DNA of 64,000 bases from contig NZ_JAGENB010000002.1 in NCBI RefSeq assembly GCF_019991125.1, forward strand, positions 1,072,772 to 1,136,771. Direction: 5' to 3'. The translations under genes and the position numbers were made by a program. Below the pieces are notes generated by a model, which saw only the letters and a program-made list of their open reading frames with translations, made no database searches and was not told the origin of the DNA. Of the stretch, positions 54,027-63,662 are shown piece after piece. This DNA comes from Phyllobacterium calauticae. Lineage in GTDB: Bacteria; Pseudomonadota; Alphaproteobacteria; Rhizobiales; Rhizobiaceae. The number at the start of each line of letters is the position of its first letter. The first letter of the stretch is position 1.

Positions 54027-55386
54027 CAAGCTTCGGTTCTATTCGCCTTACGCAAAGCAGCGTGAATTCCACAGGGCAGGGCTCACGCATAGCGAACGCC
54101 TGTTCATGGCCGGTAATCAGTTGGGTAAGACCGTTGCTGGCGGCGCTGAATGGGCAATCCATCTGACCGGTCGTTATCCCGATTGGTGGGATGGAGCGAC
54201 ATTCGAACGGCCGCCGCTTCTTTGGGCTGGGTCAGTCACCGGTGAAAGCACGCGAGACAATCCACAGCGGATATTGATCGGTCCGCCTGCCCTCGAGGAG
54301 CAGTGGGGGACGGGCTTCGTACCAGCGGATTGCATTCGTGATCGCACCCGCGCAATGGGTGTGCCGAACCTTCTGGATAACGTTGTCATCCGATGGGGTG
54401 GCGGCGGGGACGTCCAGGCAAGTGAAAGCGTCGTTGCACTCAAGGCTTATGAAAAGGGCCGTGAGAAGTGGCAGGGCCCGACAGTTGATGGTGTCTGGTT
54501 CGACGAAGAACCGCCGGATGAAATCTACAGCGAAGGGCTGACCCGCACGAACAACGGCCAGCGCGGGCAGTTTACGCAAATGACATTCACGCCGCTGCTT
54601 GGAATGTCCACGGTGGTTAGCAGGTTTGTAATGCCAGCTGGTGACGACTTAGGAGACGAAGCCCGGCACGTCACATCCATGACCATTGACGATGCCGAAC
54701 ATTATTCACCGGAGCAGCGGGCAAAGATCATTGCGAGCTACCCGGCACATGAGCGGGAGGCTCGAGCAAATGGCATCCCAACACTCGGCAGTGGTTTGAT
54801 CTTCCCGGTTCTGGAAGAAGACATTGTTGTCGAGCCATTCAAGATACCGGATATCTGGAAACAGATTGGTGGATTGGACTTTGGCTGGGATCATCCGACC
54901 GCAGCGGTTTGCCTCGCATACGATGCCGATAGCGATATCGTTTATCTGACCAAGAACTACAGGAAGCGTCAGGCAACACCGGTCATTCATGCAGCGGCGG
55001 TCAAGCCGTGGGGATCGTGGTTGCCCTGGGCATGGCCGCACGACGGCAACAACGACACGGCAGCGGGTGAAAACCTTGCATCACAATATCGAGCCCAACA
55101 ATTGAACATGCTGCCAGAGCGGGCAACGTTCGAGGATGGCTCGAACAGCGTCGAGGCTGGATTGATGGACATGCTCGATCGGATGCAAACGGGCCGGTTC
55201 AAGGTGTTCTCGACTTGTGTCGAATGGCTGGAAGAACGGCGTCTTTATCACCGGAAAGACGGCAAGATCGTCAAGGAACGAGACGACGTCATATCGGCCT
55301 CGCGATACGCATTGATGATGCTCAGGTTTGCCAAGATGGACACGCCTGCAGGCCAATGGAAATTCACACCCCGTAAGGTGGTCTAA
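53986..55386 (+). CDS. Phage terminase large subunit
   Basis: About 466 residues: ATPase motor and nuclease that fill the capsid with DNA. Walker A is G43-NQLGKT49 and Walker B VWFDEEPP near 168-175. The nuclease half begins with GGLDFGWDHPTAAV, whose Asp residues bind metal. I start at the ATG at 53986 because the homology begins there (SPYAKQREFH); a longer frame exists. Confidence 0.93.
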   Translation: MEIAKEIQRRQRTNKLRFYSPYAKQREFHRAGLTHSERLFMAGNQLGKTVAGGAEWAIHLTGRYPDWWDGATFERPPLLWAGSVTGESTRDNPQRILIGPPALEEQWGTGFVPADCIRDRTRAMGVPNLLDNVVIRWGGGGDVQASESVVALKAYEKGREKWQGPTVDGVWFDEEPPDEIYSEGLTRTNNGQRGQFTQMTFTPLLGMSTVVSRFVMPAGDDLGDEARHVTSMTIDDAEHYSPEQRAKIIASYPAHEREARANGIPTLGSGLIFPVLEEDIVVEPFKIPDIWKQIGGLDFGWDHPTAAVCLAYDADSDIVYLTKNYRKRQATPVIHAAAVKPWGSWLPWAWPHDGNNDTAAGENLASQYRAQQLNMLPERATFEDGSNSVEAGLMDMLDRMQTGRFKVFSTCVEWLEERRLYHRKDGKIVKERDDVISASRYALMMLRFAKMDTPAGQWKFTPRKVV

Positions 55387-57527
55387 TGCCCAAAATGAAT
55401 GATCAAGAGCTTGCTGGCGTTGTCGGCGGGTTGCTGGCGGATTGTGAGAACTATCAGGTCTTGTATCGCCAGCCCGCGCGCATAAAAGCCCAGCAGTACT
55501 ACGACGGCATTATGACCGACACAGCTTCGGATGAAGGGCGATCAAGCGCGATATCCAAGGATGTGCGCTCGACCATGAAAAAGGTCTTGCCGTCCCTTTA
55601 TCGTGTGTTTTTCGGCTCGGACAAGATCGTCGAGTATGCGCCGATCTCGGAAGGTGACGAAGGCAGCGCGGATCAGGCAACCGACTACGTGAATTACGTC
55701 GTCCTCCCTGAGAGCGGAGGCCAGCAGGCCATTTATGACGCGATGCACGACGCGCTCTTGAAGCGCAACGGCATTCTGAAATGGTATGTCGAGAAGAAGA
55801 AAGAAACCCTGACCACCACGCATGACGGGCTTGATGAAATGTCAGCCCAGATGCTTGTAGCGGAGGAAGGCGTTGAAGTTCTTGGCGTTGCGCAAGATCC
55901 TGTGACAGGTTTCTACACGCTGCAAATCCGGCGCGAGATCGAGAAGAAGCGCATTGTTCTGGAGTGTGTGCCACTCAGGGAATTCTATATCCATCCTGAC
56001 GCAAAGACGATTGAAGACAGCCCCATTGTCACGCACAAGGCGCTCAAGCGGCGCGGTGAACTGATCGCATCCGGGTACAAGAAATCCGTCATTGAAGCGC
56101 TGTCCGCTGCCGATGGTGCTGATATTCTTGATCGGCAGGATGAGGATGACGACAAGAGACAGCGTGTCATCGGCACAAGCGCACAGGGTCATCATCCGTC
56201 AATCGATGAAATCGAAATCATCGAAAGCTTTGTTCGCGTGGACTATGACGGCGATGGGATAGCCGAACTGCGCCGGGTCATTTACGCTGGCGGCTGCGAC
56301 GAAGCCCATATGCTTGAGAACGAGCCGTGGGATGACATGATACCCTTTGGCGATCTGGTTGCTGAACGTGAGCCGCACCAGTGGGAAGGCCGTTCCATTC
56401 CAGACGATATCGAGGAAATCCAGCGCATCAAGACAGTGCTGCTCCGCAATACGCTCGATAACATCTACTGGCAGAACAACCTTCAGCCGATTGTGCAATC
56501 TGGGGCGATCCAGAACCCGGAGAGCGTCACACAGGCAAAGTTCGGTGAGCCGATCCGCGTCAATGATGGTGTCGATGTTCGGGCCGCTGTCGGTTATTCG
56601 GAGGTGCCTTTCGTTGCCGGGCAATCATTCCAGATGCTCGGTTATATGGATGAGGCGATTACCGATCGTACCGGCGTTTCAGACGCTTCCAGCGGTCTTG
56701 CGCCGGATGCCTTGCAGAATACCACCGCAAAGGCATCAGCCATGATCGAGGCGGGTGGCATCGCTCAGACCGGCATGACGCTGCAAAACCTTGCTCTTGG
56801 TCTCCAGCGTGTATTCAAAGGTGTCCTGCGTCTGGTCATCCAGCATCAGGATCAGCCGCGCACGGTACGCCTGCGAGACAAATGGGTGACGTTTGATCCG
56901 CGCTCTTGGGATGCAAGCATGGATGCCACGGTGAACACCGGTCTTGGTGCCGGTACGCGCGAACGTGACATGATGGCCTTGCAGTTTGTCATGGGGATGC
57001 AGGAAAAGCTTCTCGCCAGCTTCGGCGCGACTGACAATCCCTATGTGAAGCCTGACAATCTCTGGAATGCACTGTCCCGCATGGTCGAGGCCTCGGGTCT
57101 GAAAACCGTCAGCCTGTACTTCACCAAGCCTGATGACACTGAAATTCAGAAGATGATGGAAGCCAAGCGCAACCAGCCGGACCCGGAACAGGTCAAGCAT
57201 CAGAATGCCTTGGAGCTAGAGCAGGCAAAGGGGCAGACAGCCATCACCCGCGAGACAGCGCAGGTTCAGGCACAGCAGGCAATCCGCCAGCAGGAACTTC
57301 AGCACCAGACTGAACTGAACCGCCAGAAATTGGCGTTGCAGGAACAGGATGATGCCCGCAAGGCAGAGCTTGAGCGTCGGCGCATGGAAGGTGAGTTTGC
57401 ACTGGAGCGTGAGAAAATCGCTTCGCAGGAACGCATTGCACTCGGCAAGCACATTGAACAGCAGCAGCGCGATGAAGCAGCGGCTTTCATGCGTGATCAC
57501 GGCCATCTTGCGGGGATGCACCAATGA
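55386..57527 (+). CDS. Phage portal protein, P22-like
   Basis: At 713 residues this is the size of P22-type portals, the dodecameric ring at one capsid corner through which DNA passes. Typical stretches are SDKIVEYAPISEGDEGSADQ, ERVPLREFYIHPDA-like VPLREFYIHPDAKTIEDS and EPHQWEGRSIPDDIEEIQRI. The C-terminal 130 residues are a long Gln/Glu-rich coiled coil (crown or barrel). The start overlaps the terminase stop. Confidence 0.9.
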   Translation: MPKMNDQELAGVVGGLLADCENYQVLYRQPARIKAQQYYDGIMTDTASDEGRSSAISKDVRSTMKKVLPSLYRVFFGSDKIVEYAPISEGDEGSADQATDYVNYVVLPESGGQQAIYDAMHDALLKRNGILKWYVEKKKETLTTTHDGLDEMSAQMLVAEEGVEVLGVAQDPVTGFYTLQIRREIEKKRIVLECVPLREFYIHPDAKTIEDSPIVTHKALKRRGELIASGYKKSVIEALSAADGADILDRQDEDDDKRQRVIGTSAQGHHPSIDEIEIIESFVRVDYDGDGIAELRRVIYAGGCDEAHMLENEPWDDMIPFGDLVAEREPHQWEGRSIPDDIEEIQRIKTVLLRNTLDNIYWQNNLQPIVQSGAIQNPESVTQAKFGEPIRVNDGVDVRAAVGYSEVPFVAGQSFQMLGYMDEAITDRTGVSDASSGLAPDALQNTTAKASAMIEAGGIAQTGMTLQNLALGLQRVFKGVLRLVIQHQDQPRTVRLRDKWVTFDPRSWDASMDATVNTGLGAGTRERDMMALQFVMGMQEKLLASFGATDNPYVKPDNLWNALSRMVEASGLKTVSLYFTKPDDTEIQKMMEAKRNQPDPEQVKHQNALELEQAKGQTAITRETAQVQAQQAIRQQELQHQTELNRQKLALQEQDDARKAELERRRMEGEFALEREKIASQERIALGKHIEQQQRDEAAAFMRDHGHLAGMHQ

Positions 57528-57763
57528 GCCCGGAACGCGACGCGAACGATGCCCGCTGGCTGCTTGAGCATCCCTTGCTTGTGCGGACACTCGATGAATT
57601 GGAGCAGAGCGCCATCAATCAGGCGGTCAATGCTCCCTATGACGATCATGAGAAGCGGCAGGCGTCATGCGCCGATATCCGCTCTATCAGAGCTTTGCGG
57701 TCGAAGCTCACTGTTCTCGCGGAGAGCACAGCCAAACCGGCCCGCAGAGGCTCCGTTGCATAG
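57524..57763 (+). CDS. Small phage protein
   Basis: 79 residues (SPERDANDARWLLEHPLLVR, then a helical basic C-terminus). It overlaps the portal stop and lies before the scaffold gene. Similar short helical proteins occur in many head modules; function unknown. Confidence 0.6.
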   Translation: MSPERDANDARWLLEHPLLVRTLDELEQSAINQAVNAPYDDHEKRQASCADIRSIRALRSKLTVLAESTAKPARRGSVA

Positions 57764-57797
57764 GCACGGGGTCTAAACTACCCGAAAGGAAGTCACT

Positions 57798-58793
57798 ATG
57801 AGCGGCGAACCCACCAACCTGCCATCTGGCGGGAGTGATAACGCACACCCCTCTGATGCCCTCGACACGGCACTTGATGCGATGTTTGACGAAGGGGAGA
57901 CTGAAGAGTCCAACCCCGATAAATCAGGCAAAGCCGACGCCACCGATGGGACCGAGACGGATGACGCCTTAGAAGAAAATGGCGAAGAGACCGGCGACGA
58001 AGGCGAAACGGAAGGCGAGGGCGATGAGCTTGACCCTGACGAAGCAACCCTTGTCACACTTGCCGATGGAACAGAAGTCAGCCTGAAGGAACTCAAGGGC
58101 GGCTATCTGCGGCAGGGCGATTACCAGAAGAAGACGCAGGAGATTTCCAACCTGCGGCGTGATGCGGAGGCGAAAGTTGCCGCCATCACCCAGCAGGAAG
58201 CGGCGTTTTCTCAGCAACACTCCCAGTTGCAGACAACCTTGGATGGGTTGGTGGATTATCTGGCGCAACGTTTGCCGGAAGAGCCATCAACAACCCTCGC
58301 AATGACCAATCCCGGTGAATACACTCGTCAAAAGGCGATGTATGACGCGGCGGTCGGTGAATTGCAGACCATTCTTGCCACGAAAAAGCAGGTCAATGAA
58401 CAGGGCCAGCAGGTTGCATATCAGCAGCATCAGGAACGGCTCAATGCCGAAAATGAAGCTCTGGTCGCAGCTTTCCCCCATATCGTTGACCCGGCCAAAC
58501 GTGAAGTTTTCAACAAGGGCATTCTCGATATTGCCACGAAACTCGGGTTTTCGCCCGAGGAACTGGGCACGGTCGTGGATCATCGCTTTTTGAAACTCGG
58601 ACACTATGCAGCCATCGGCATGAAAGCCCTTGAGCAGCAGAAGCTCGGCAAGAAGAAGCTCGATAAGGCACCGGCGATCACGTCCGGCCGAAATCGGGTG
58701 GTCAGCCCGCCAACCAAGGCCCTGCAAAATTACCGAAAAACAGGTTCGGTCAAAGACGCCAAGCAAGCGCTTGATGGATTTGACTGGTCCTAG
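57798..58793 (+). CDS. Phage scaffolding protein
   Basis: 331 residues. An extremely acidic first 95 residues (about 40% Asp/Glu), a middle LADGTEVSLKELKGGYLRQ and a helical centre (KKTQEISNLRRDAEAKVAAI) before a basic C-terminus (QKLGKKKLDKAPAITSGR). This charge pattern and its position between portal and capsid are typical of scaffolds, which guide shell assembly and then leave. Start at the ATG at 57798. Confidence 0.85.
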   Translation: MSGEPTNLPSGGSDNAHPSDALDTALDAMFDEGETEESNPDKSGKADATDGTETDDALEENGEETGDEGETEGEGDELDPDEATLVTLADGTEVSLKELKGGYLRQGDYQKKTQEISNLRRDAEAKVAAITQQEAAFSQQHSQLQTTLDGLVDYLAQRLPEEPSTTLAMTNPGEYTRQKAMYDAAVGELQTILATKKQVNEQGQQVAYQQHQERLNAENEALVAAFPHIVDPAKREVFNKGILDIATKLGFSPEELGTVVDHRFLKLGHYAAIGMKALEQQKLGKKKLDKAPAITSGRNRVVSPPTKALQNYRKTGSVKDAKQALDGFDWS

Positions 58794-58817
58794 CCATTTT
58801 CGAAAGGAATATCACAA

Positions 58818-59804
58818 ATGGCTCAGGCAGCAGGTACTTCCGATACCTACGATATGAAGGGCAAGGCGGAGGATTTCCGCGATGTCATTTATACCGTGGC
58901 CAAGGAGGAAACTCCTTTTCAAAAACTGATCGGCACGGACTATGAAGTGACGGCAACCAAGCATCAGTGGCAGACTGATACCCTTCGCGCTCCGGCAACC
59001 AATGCCAAGCCGGAAGGCAACGAGACCTCCTTTACGGAAGTCGCTCCGACTGTCGAAGTCAGCAATTACTGCCAGATTTCCGACGAAAGCTTCATGATTT
59101 CGAACACTGCGGAAGCGGTCAAGAAGTATGGACGCAAGTCTGAAATCAAGCGTCAGACCGTCAAGAAGGCGAAGGAATTGGTCCGAGACATGGAGTATTC
59201 CATGGTCGGCGTCAAACAGGCATCTTCGGCCGGCTCTGCTGGTACTCCGGTTCGTCAGGCCGGGTCGCTCTGGACATGGCTTTCCACGAACGCCAATCGC
59301 GGCGCTACGGGTGCCAATGGTGGTTACAATCCGGCCACTAACCTGACTGTTGCCCCGACAGACGGCACTCTGCGCAACTTTGCAGAAGCGCAGATCAAGG
59401 ATGTTCAGCAGAAGTGCTTCAATGCCGGTGCAAAGCCCACCGTCATTATGATGCACAGCAGTGTGAAGTCCACCTTCTCCGGCTTTGCCGGTATCGCGCT
59501 GAACCGCGTCGATCAGAAGGTCAGTAAGACCGGCGATGCTCAGGCCACCATCCTCGGCGCTGCCGACGTTTATCAGGGCGATTTCGGTTTTCTCACGGCG
59601 CTTGCCAATCCTTGGCAGAGTGTCCGCGACGTTGCCTTGCTCGACCCGGAAATGTGGGAAGTCGGTTTCCTTCGCGGCATCAAACAGACACCGCTTGCCA
59701 AGACCGGTGACGCCGAAAAGCGCCTGGTCAACTGCGAATGGACGCTGGTTGCCAAGAACGAGGCTTCCAGCGCGGTCATCGCGGACGTTCAGCCCACACC
59801 GTAA
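58818..59804 (+). CDS. Major capsid protein, SU10 type (DUF5309)
   Basis: A 328-residue HK97-fold protein that forms the capsid shell. It matches the SU10 capsid family: KGKAEDFRDVIYTVAKEETP, ATKHQWQTDTLRAP and NYCQISDESFMISNTAEAV. It is preceded by the scaffold gene and followed by a probable terminator, which fits high, separate expression. Confidence 0.9.
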   Translation: MAQAAGTSDTYDMKGKAEDFRDVIYTVAKEETPFQKLIGTDYEVTATKHQWQTDTLRAPATNAKPEGNETSFTEVAPTVEVSNYCQISDESFMISNTAEAVKKYGRKSEIKRQTVKKAKELVRDMEYSMVGVKQASSAGSAGTPVRQAGSLWTWLSTNANRGATGANGGYNPATNLTVAPTDGTLRNFAEAQIKDVQQKCFNAGAKPTVIMMHSSVKSTFSGFAGIALNRVDQKVSKTGDAQATILGAADVYQGDFGFLTALANPWQSVRDVALLDPEMWEVGFLRGIKQTPLAKTGDAEKRLVNCEWTLVAKNEASSAVIADVQPTP

Positions 59805-59827
59805 ACCGATCGGTTGGCGCAGCATGG

Positions 59828-59848
59828 CGGGGGCTTTGGCCCCCGTTT
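59828..59848 (+). terminator. Stem-loop after the capsid gene
   Basis: CGGGGGC (59828-59834) pairs with GCCCCCG (59839-59845) around TTTG, followed by only three T. Probably a partial terminator lowering transcription downstream of the capsid gene. Confidence 0.55.
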
Positions 59849-59870
59849 CCCCTCAACGGAGACTACAACC

Positions 59871-60062
59871 ATGGCAGACAAAAACACACCGGACCCGGAA
59901 CAGGTTGGCACTCAAGAAGGCACGTTGGAAGTGCTGATCCTGCGTGGCTACTTCCATGAAGACGGTAAACAGATTGATCCGGGTACGATTATCGAGCTTC
60001 CCCTGTCGGAAGCCAAGGCCGCAATCAGAAACGAGATTGCGACGTTCCCAGATGAAGCTTGA
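59871..60062 (+). CDS. Small phage head-module protein
   Basis: 63 residues from the ATG at 59871 (MADKNTPDPEQVGTQEG). A central LRGYFHEDGKQIDPGTIIEL beta-like strand pair resembles small head-stabilising proteins. It overlaps the next gene. Confidence 0.6.
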   Translation: MADKNTPDPEQVGTQEGTLEVLILRGYFHEDGKQIDPGTIIELPLSEAKAAIRNEIATFPDEA

Positions 60063-60375
60063 TCGGCCCTACCGTCACGGCGAGGTCATCGAGGATGACC
60101 CCGTTCGCGGCTTCCGTCGTATCTGGTTCGACATTGACGACAATTATGGCGTCGTGAAAACCGAATATTACGCCACAAACGAACTGCTCGACAAAAACGC
60201 AGCAGAACGGGCCGAAAACCAGAAATGGGGCGAATTCGGCAAGGTCGCATCAATCCCCCTCAACCTTTTCTACAAAGAGCTGCTCCCCGCCGTGCAGGCC
60301 AAAGACGACGATTATATCCGTCGCTGGCTCCAGAATGGCGATAACGCAGGCTGGCGGACGCGAGACAAACTATGA
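60052..60375 (+). CDS. Hypothetical phage head/adaptor-module protein
   Basis: 107 residues from the ATG at 60052, overlapping the previous gene by 11 bases and the next by 4. Visible regions are GFRRIWFDIDDNYGVVKTEY and a charged helical centre. Function unknown, but the position fits a head-completion factor. Confidence 0.6.
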   Translation: MKLDRPYRHGEVIEDDPVRGFRRIWFDIDDNYGVVKTEYYATNELLDKNAAERAENQKWGEFGKVASIPLNLFYKELLPAVQAKDDDYIRRWLQNGDNAGWRTRDKL

Positions 60376-60983
60376 GCGCTATCAACGGATATGCTGACCT
60401 TCTCGTGACCGCTGGGGAATATTCCAGCCGGAACGACATCGCGCACCTGTTTTCCCGGTTTATCGGTATGGCCGAAATGAAACTCAATCGCCGGTTGCGT
60501 GTCGGCGATATGGAAAAGACGGCCACTGTCACGTTGACGGACGGCGCTGGCCCATTGCCGCCAGACTTCATTGAGGCTCGGGCAGTTTCAATGCCGGATG
60601 GCCGGGTGTTGCGTTCATATTCGCTGCAGGCGCTTCTTGGCAGATACAATCATCGTATTCGATTGACCCACGCGCCGGATGCCTTCGCCATCGTCGGCAA
60701 GACGATGACTGTCAGGCCGATTTGGGGCGGTGACGTGCAGGTCACTTACTACGCGGCTTTACCCTCCCTGAAGCCGACAAACCCCACAAATTGGCTGCTC
60801 GATATAGCCCCAGACATCTATCTCTATGCGCTGGTCGAGGAAATCGCGATCTGGGCCAAGGATGTGGCTGGGGCAGGAGCGGCAGCCAGCCTAAAGGAGC
60901 AGGCTATCAAATCGTTCATTGTGAATGATGAGATTGCCCGTTTCGGTCAGAACAAAATCAGCATTGGCGGGCCAACCCCATGA
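60372..60983 (+). CDS. Phage adaptor (head-tail connector) protein
   Basis: 203 residues, mostly helical: INGYADLLVTAGEYSSRNDI, GMAEMKLNRRLRVGDMEK, then a beta part and VEEIAIWAKDVAG. It resembles the first connector proteins of P22/SU10-type phages, which bind below the portal. It overlaps both neighbours by four bases. Confidence 0.7.
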   Translation: MSAINGYADLLVTAGEYSSRNDIAHLFSRFIGMAEMKLNRRLRVGDMEKTATVTLTDGAGPLPPDFIEARAVSMPDGRVLRSYSLQALLGRYNHRIRLTHAPDAFAIVGKTMTVRPIWGGDVQVTYYAALPSLKPTNPTNWLLDIAPDIYLYALVEEIAIWAKDVAGAGAAASLKEQAIKSFIVNDEIARFGQNKISIGGPTP

Positions 60984-61582
60984 CCCTGATAACTGTCATC
61001 AATGACGCTTGCGATATCGTTTCCCTCGACCGGTTCGACACTGTCTATGGGAACGTCAATCCGAATGCCCAGACCATGCTCCAGTTTGCGCAGGATGCTG
61101 GCGAGGAAATTGCGCGCCGGGTCGATTGGGAAAAGACGCTCAAGACGGCAACTGTTCCCACGTCACCCTATGCATTGGACGAGAGTTTCCAGCGTTTGAT
61201 AACAGGCGGGGCCGTCACGACAGCGGCAGGTGATTTCGTTCGTCCTGTCTCCAACGGCGGCGAGTGGACAGTAATCAAACAAGTTCCTTCGTCGCAGCCG
61301 TATTTCTTCATCCGGGGCGGAAAGATGCTCTTCGCTCCTGCCTCAGCGGGAACCGCCGCCGTCATCGAGTATGTATCAAAGAACTGGGTCATGGCCGGTA
61401 CGGACGAGAAATCCAAGTTCACGGCCGATGACAACACATTCCTGTTTCCAGAGCGTCTGCTGACAATGGGGCTGATCTGGCGCTGGAAGCGACAGAAGGG
61501 CCTGACATTCGACGACCAGCTTGCGGAATTCGAGGCGGCGCTTGCCTTTGAGATTGCCGCGGATCGGGGAGCTTCACAATGA
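60980..61582 (+). CDS. Second phage adaptor protein
   Basis: 200 residues. The start (LITVINDACDIVSLDRFDTV) and its helix-beta-helix layout resemble the preceding protein, so it may be another connector ring. Landmarks are AGEEIARRVDWEKTLKTATV and LLTMGLIWRWKRQKGL. Confidence 0.65.
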   Translation: MTLITVINDACDIVSLDRFDTVYGNVNPNAQTMLQFAQDAGEEIARRVDWEKTLKTATVPTSPYALDESFQRLITGGAVTTAAGDFVRPVSNGGEWTVIKQVPSSQPYFFIRGGKMLFAPASAGTAAVIEYVSKNWVMAGTDEKSKFTADDNTFLFPERLLTMGLIWRWKRQKGLTFDDQLAEFEAALAFEIAADRGASQ

Positions 61583-63189
61583 TCGTTCGTCCTGGGCGTG
61601 TTGCGCAGACCAATCGCGGCAGCGTTTCGGTAGGAGGCAGGTCCACCGGAACACCCATCACGTTTCCAGCTCCTAAGCTTGGCCTCGTATCAAATTATGA
61701 TCTGATGGCGGAGCAGGCGGGTGCGGCAAGCGTATTGCAGAACTTCTTTCCGACTTTGAAGGGTGCTCGCATTCGCGGTGGCTCCGTCAAGAAAGCGCTT
61801 CTGGCAGGCCTTGGAAATGTCCGCAGCGCCTTCAACTACCGCTTCGGTGGCATCGAAAAGATGTTCATGGCGACTGACACTGGCATATTCGAAGTCACCA
61901 GCCCATCAGCGCCACCGGTAACGACACCGGCGAGCCTCGGTAGTCAAACCTCGGGCAATTGGACGGTTGTCCAGCATACGACCCAAGGCACATCCATGAT
62001 GGTGTGTGTCAACGGGTCTGACCCGCGTCAGCTCTACAATGGAACGGCATGGGTCACGGCCCCGGCAATGACATTCACCGACGGTACGACCACCAATCAG
62101 CTCAACTATGTATGGCTGTTCAAGAACCGTGAGTTCTTCCTGAAGAATGGCACAATGGATGCCTATTATCTTGATCTGAATTCAATCGGCGGTGCGGCAA
62201 AAGTTCTGCCGCTTGGTGGGGTCATGAAGAAGGGCGGTTCGCTCCTGACTGGTTTCTCATGGTCAATTGAAAGCGGCGACGGCCTCAATGACATGTGTTG
62301 CTTCATCAGTACCGAGGGCGAGGTTGCTGTTTACGCCGGTGACGATCCGAACACGCTGGCAAGCTGGTCGCTGAAAGGTGTCTACCAGATCGGAAAACCG
62401 CTCGGGAAAAACGCTTGGATCAGGGCAGGTGCAGACGTACTTATTGCCACGACGGACGGTTTTCTGCCCATGTCGCAGGTTTTCCAGCGTGATCGGCAGG
62501 CGCTATCGCTGGTTTCAGTCAGCCGGCCGATTGAGGACGAATGGCGCGCTGCGGCATCCGCAACCGGCACAGGCTGGACAATTACTCAGTGGATCGAGCG
62601 CAATCTTGTTTTTATCACGTTCCCGAAAAACGTGGTCATGCAGGATACGACATTTGTCTTGAACGTCCTAACTGGTCGCTGGTCGATCATCACCAACTGG
62701 AATGCGAGTTGCTTTTCGACGCTGCAAGGCAGTTTGTTTTTCGGATCGACGGGAGGCTATGTCTGGCAGGGCGACACGACAGGGACGGACGACGGTTTGC
62801 CATTCACTGCCGCCTATCTCTCGCAGTTCCTTGCTGGCGGGAACGTCGGTCAGCGCAAGACGGCTACAATGGCCCGTATGCTGATCAGAGGGAAAGCCAA
62901 GCCGAATGTTCTATTGTTCGCTCGCGCTGATATGAACAAGACCATTCCGGCATTTTCAGAAGTGTCGATCGGTAACCAGCAGTCATCCGAATGGGATGTT
63001 GGCCTATGGGACCATGCCGTATGGGACGGTGTTTCAACCCGCAATGACTATTGGTATCGCCAGAATGTCCGGGCCTCCGGTGATACACTTGCACTTGGCT
63101 GCATCATCGTTTCCGGTGGTCAGTATGCGCTCGATGCCGAGATAGATATCGGCGCGCTACAGGTCGAGGTAGGTGAGGCCAGCGCATGA
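61579..63189 (+). CDS. Beta-propeller-like phage tail-base protein (gp10-like, tentative)
   Basis: 536 residues. Repeated blade-like segments (MFMATDTGIFEVT, WLFKNREFFLKNG, VAVYAGDDPNTLASWSLKG) suggest a beta-propeller, as in P22 gp10, which closes the portal and holds the tail needle. Position after the adaptors fits. The family call is by architecture only. Confidence 0.6.
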   Translation: MIVRPGRVAQTNRGSVSVGGRSTGTPITFPAPKLGLVSNYDLMAEQAGAASVLQNFFPTLKGARIRGGSVKKALLAGLGNVRSAFNYRFGGIEKMFMATDTGIFEVTSPSAPPVTTPASLGSQTSGNWTVVQHTTQGTSMMVCVNGSDPRQLYNGTAWVTAPAMTFTDGTTTNQLNYVWLFKNREFFLKNGTMDAYYLDLNSIGGAAKVLPLGGVMKKGGSLLTGFSWSIESGDGLNDMCCFISTEGEVAVYAGDDPNTLASWSLKGVYQIGKPLGKNAWIRAGADVLIATTDGFLPMSQVFQRDRQALSLVSVSRPIEDEWRAAASATGTGWTITQWIERNLVFITFPKNVVMQDTTFVLNVLTGRWSIITNWNASCFSTLQGSLFFGSTGGYVWQGDTTGTDDGLPFTAAYLSQFLAGGNVGQRKTATMARMLIRGKAKPNVLLFARADMNKTIPAFSEVSIGNQQSSEWDVGLWDHAVWDGVSTRNDYWYRQNVRASGDTLALGCIIVSGGQYALDAEIDIGALQVEVGEASA

Positions 63190-63656
63190 TTATCGTCTGG
63201 GCTGACGAGACGAGTTGTCCCGAGATCAACGACGGCATCGGGCAATTCGTCGCCTCTCATATCTTGGGGTGTGATCGAGGCTTCGAAAAATTCAATAGCC
63301 TGGGCGTCATCGATAAGGATCGGCTCATTGCCGGGGTGATCTATCACAATTGGTCCCCTGAAACCGGTGTCATTGAATTGTCGGCAGCATCTACAAGCCC
63401 GCTTTGGCTGACGGTGCCAGTTCTCAATGCCATGTTCGACTACCCGTTCCGGCAGCTTGGTTGTCAAATCTGCATTCTCAGGGTGTCTGAGCGCAATCAG
63501 CGCATGCGGCGCATTCTCGACAGGTTCGGCTTTTCCTCGGTTCGTGTGCCCCGGCTCCGGGGGCGGGACGAAGCCGAAATCATCTTCACGCTGACCGATG
63601 ATGCGTGGAATTCACACAAGTTCAATGCCAGACAGGGAGAGCGCGCCAGCGCTTGA
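63186..63656 (+). CDS. GNAT family N-acetyltransferase in the phage structural region
   Basis: 156 residues. The core strand-helix regions are RLIAGVIYHNWSPETGVIEL, then LNAMFDYPFRQLGCQICILR and NQRMRRILDRFGF, a GNAT fold with the closing strand after the Asn. It may modify a capsid, a host protein or DNA-bound protein. It overlaps the previous gene by four bases. Confidence 0.75.
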   Translation: MIIVWADETSCPEINDGIGQFVASHILGCDRGFEKFNSLGVIDKDRLIAGVIYHNWSPETGVIELSAASTSPLWLTVPVLNAMFDYPFRQLGCQICILRVSERNQRMRRILDRFGFSSVRVPRLRGRDEAEIIFTLTDDAWNSHKFNARQGERASA

Positions 63657-63662
63657 TTGCCA

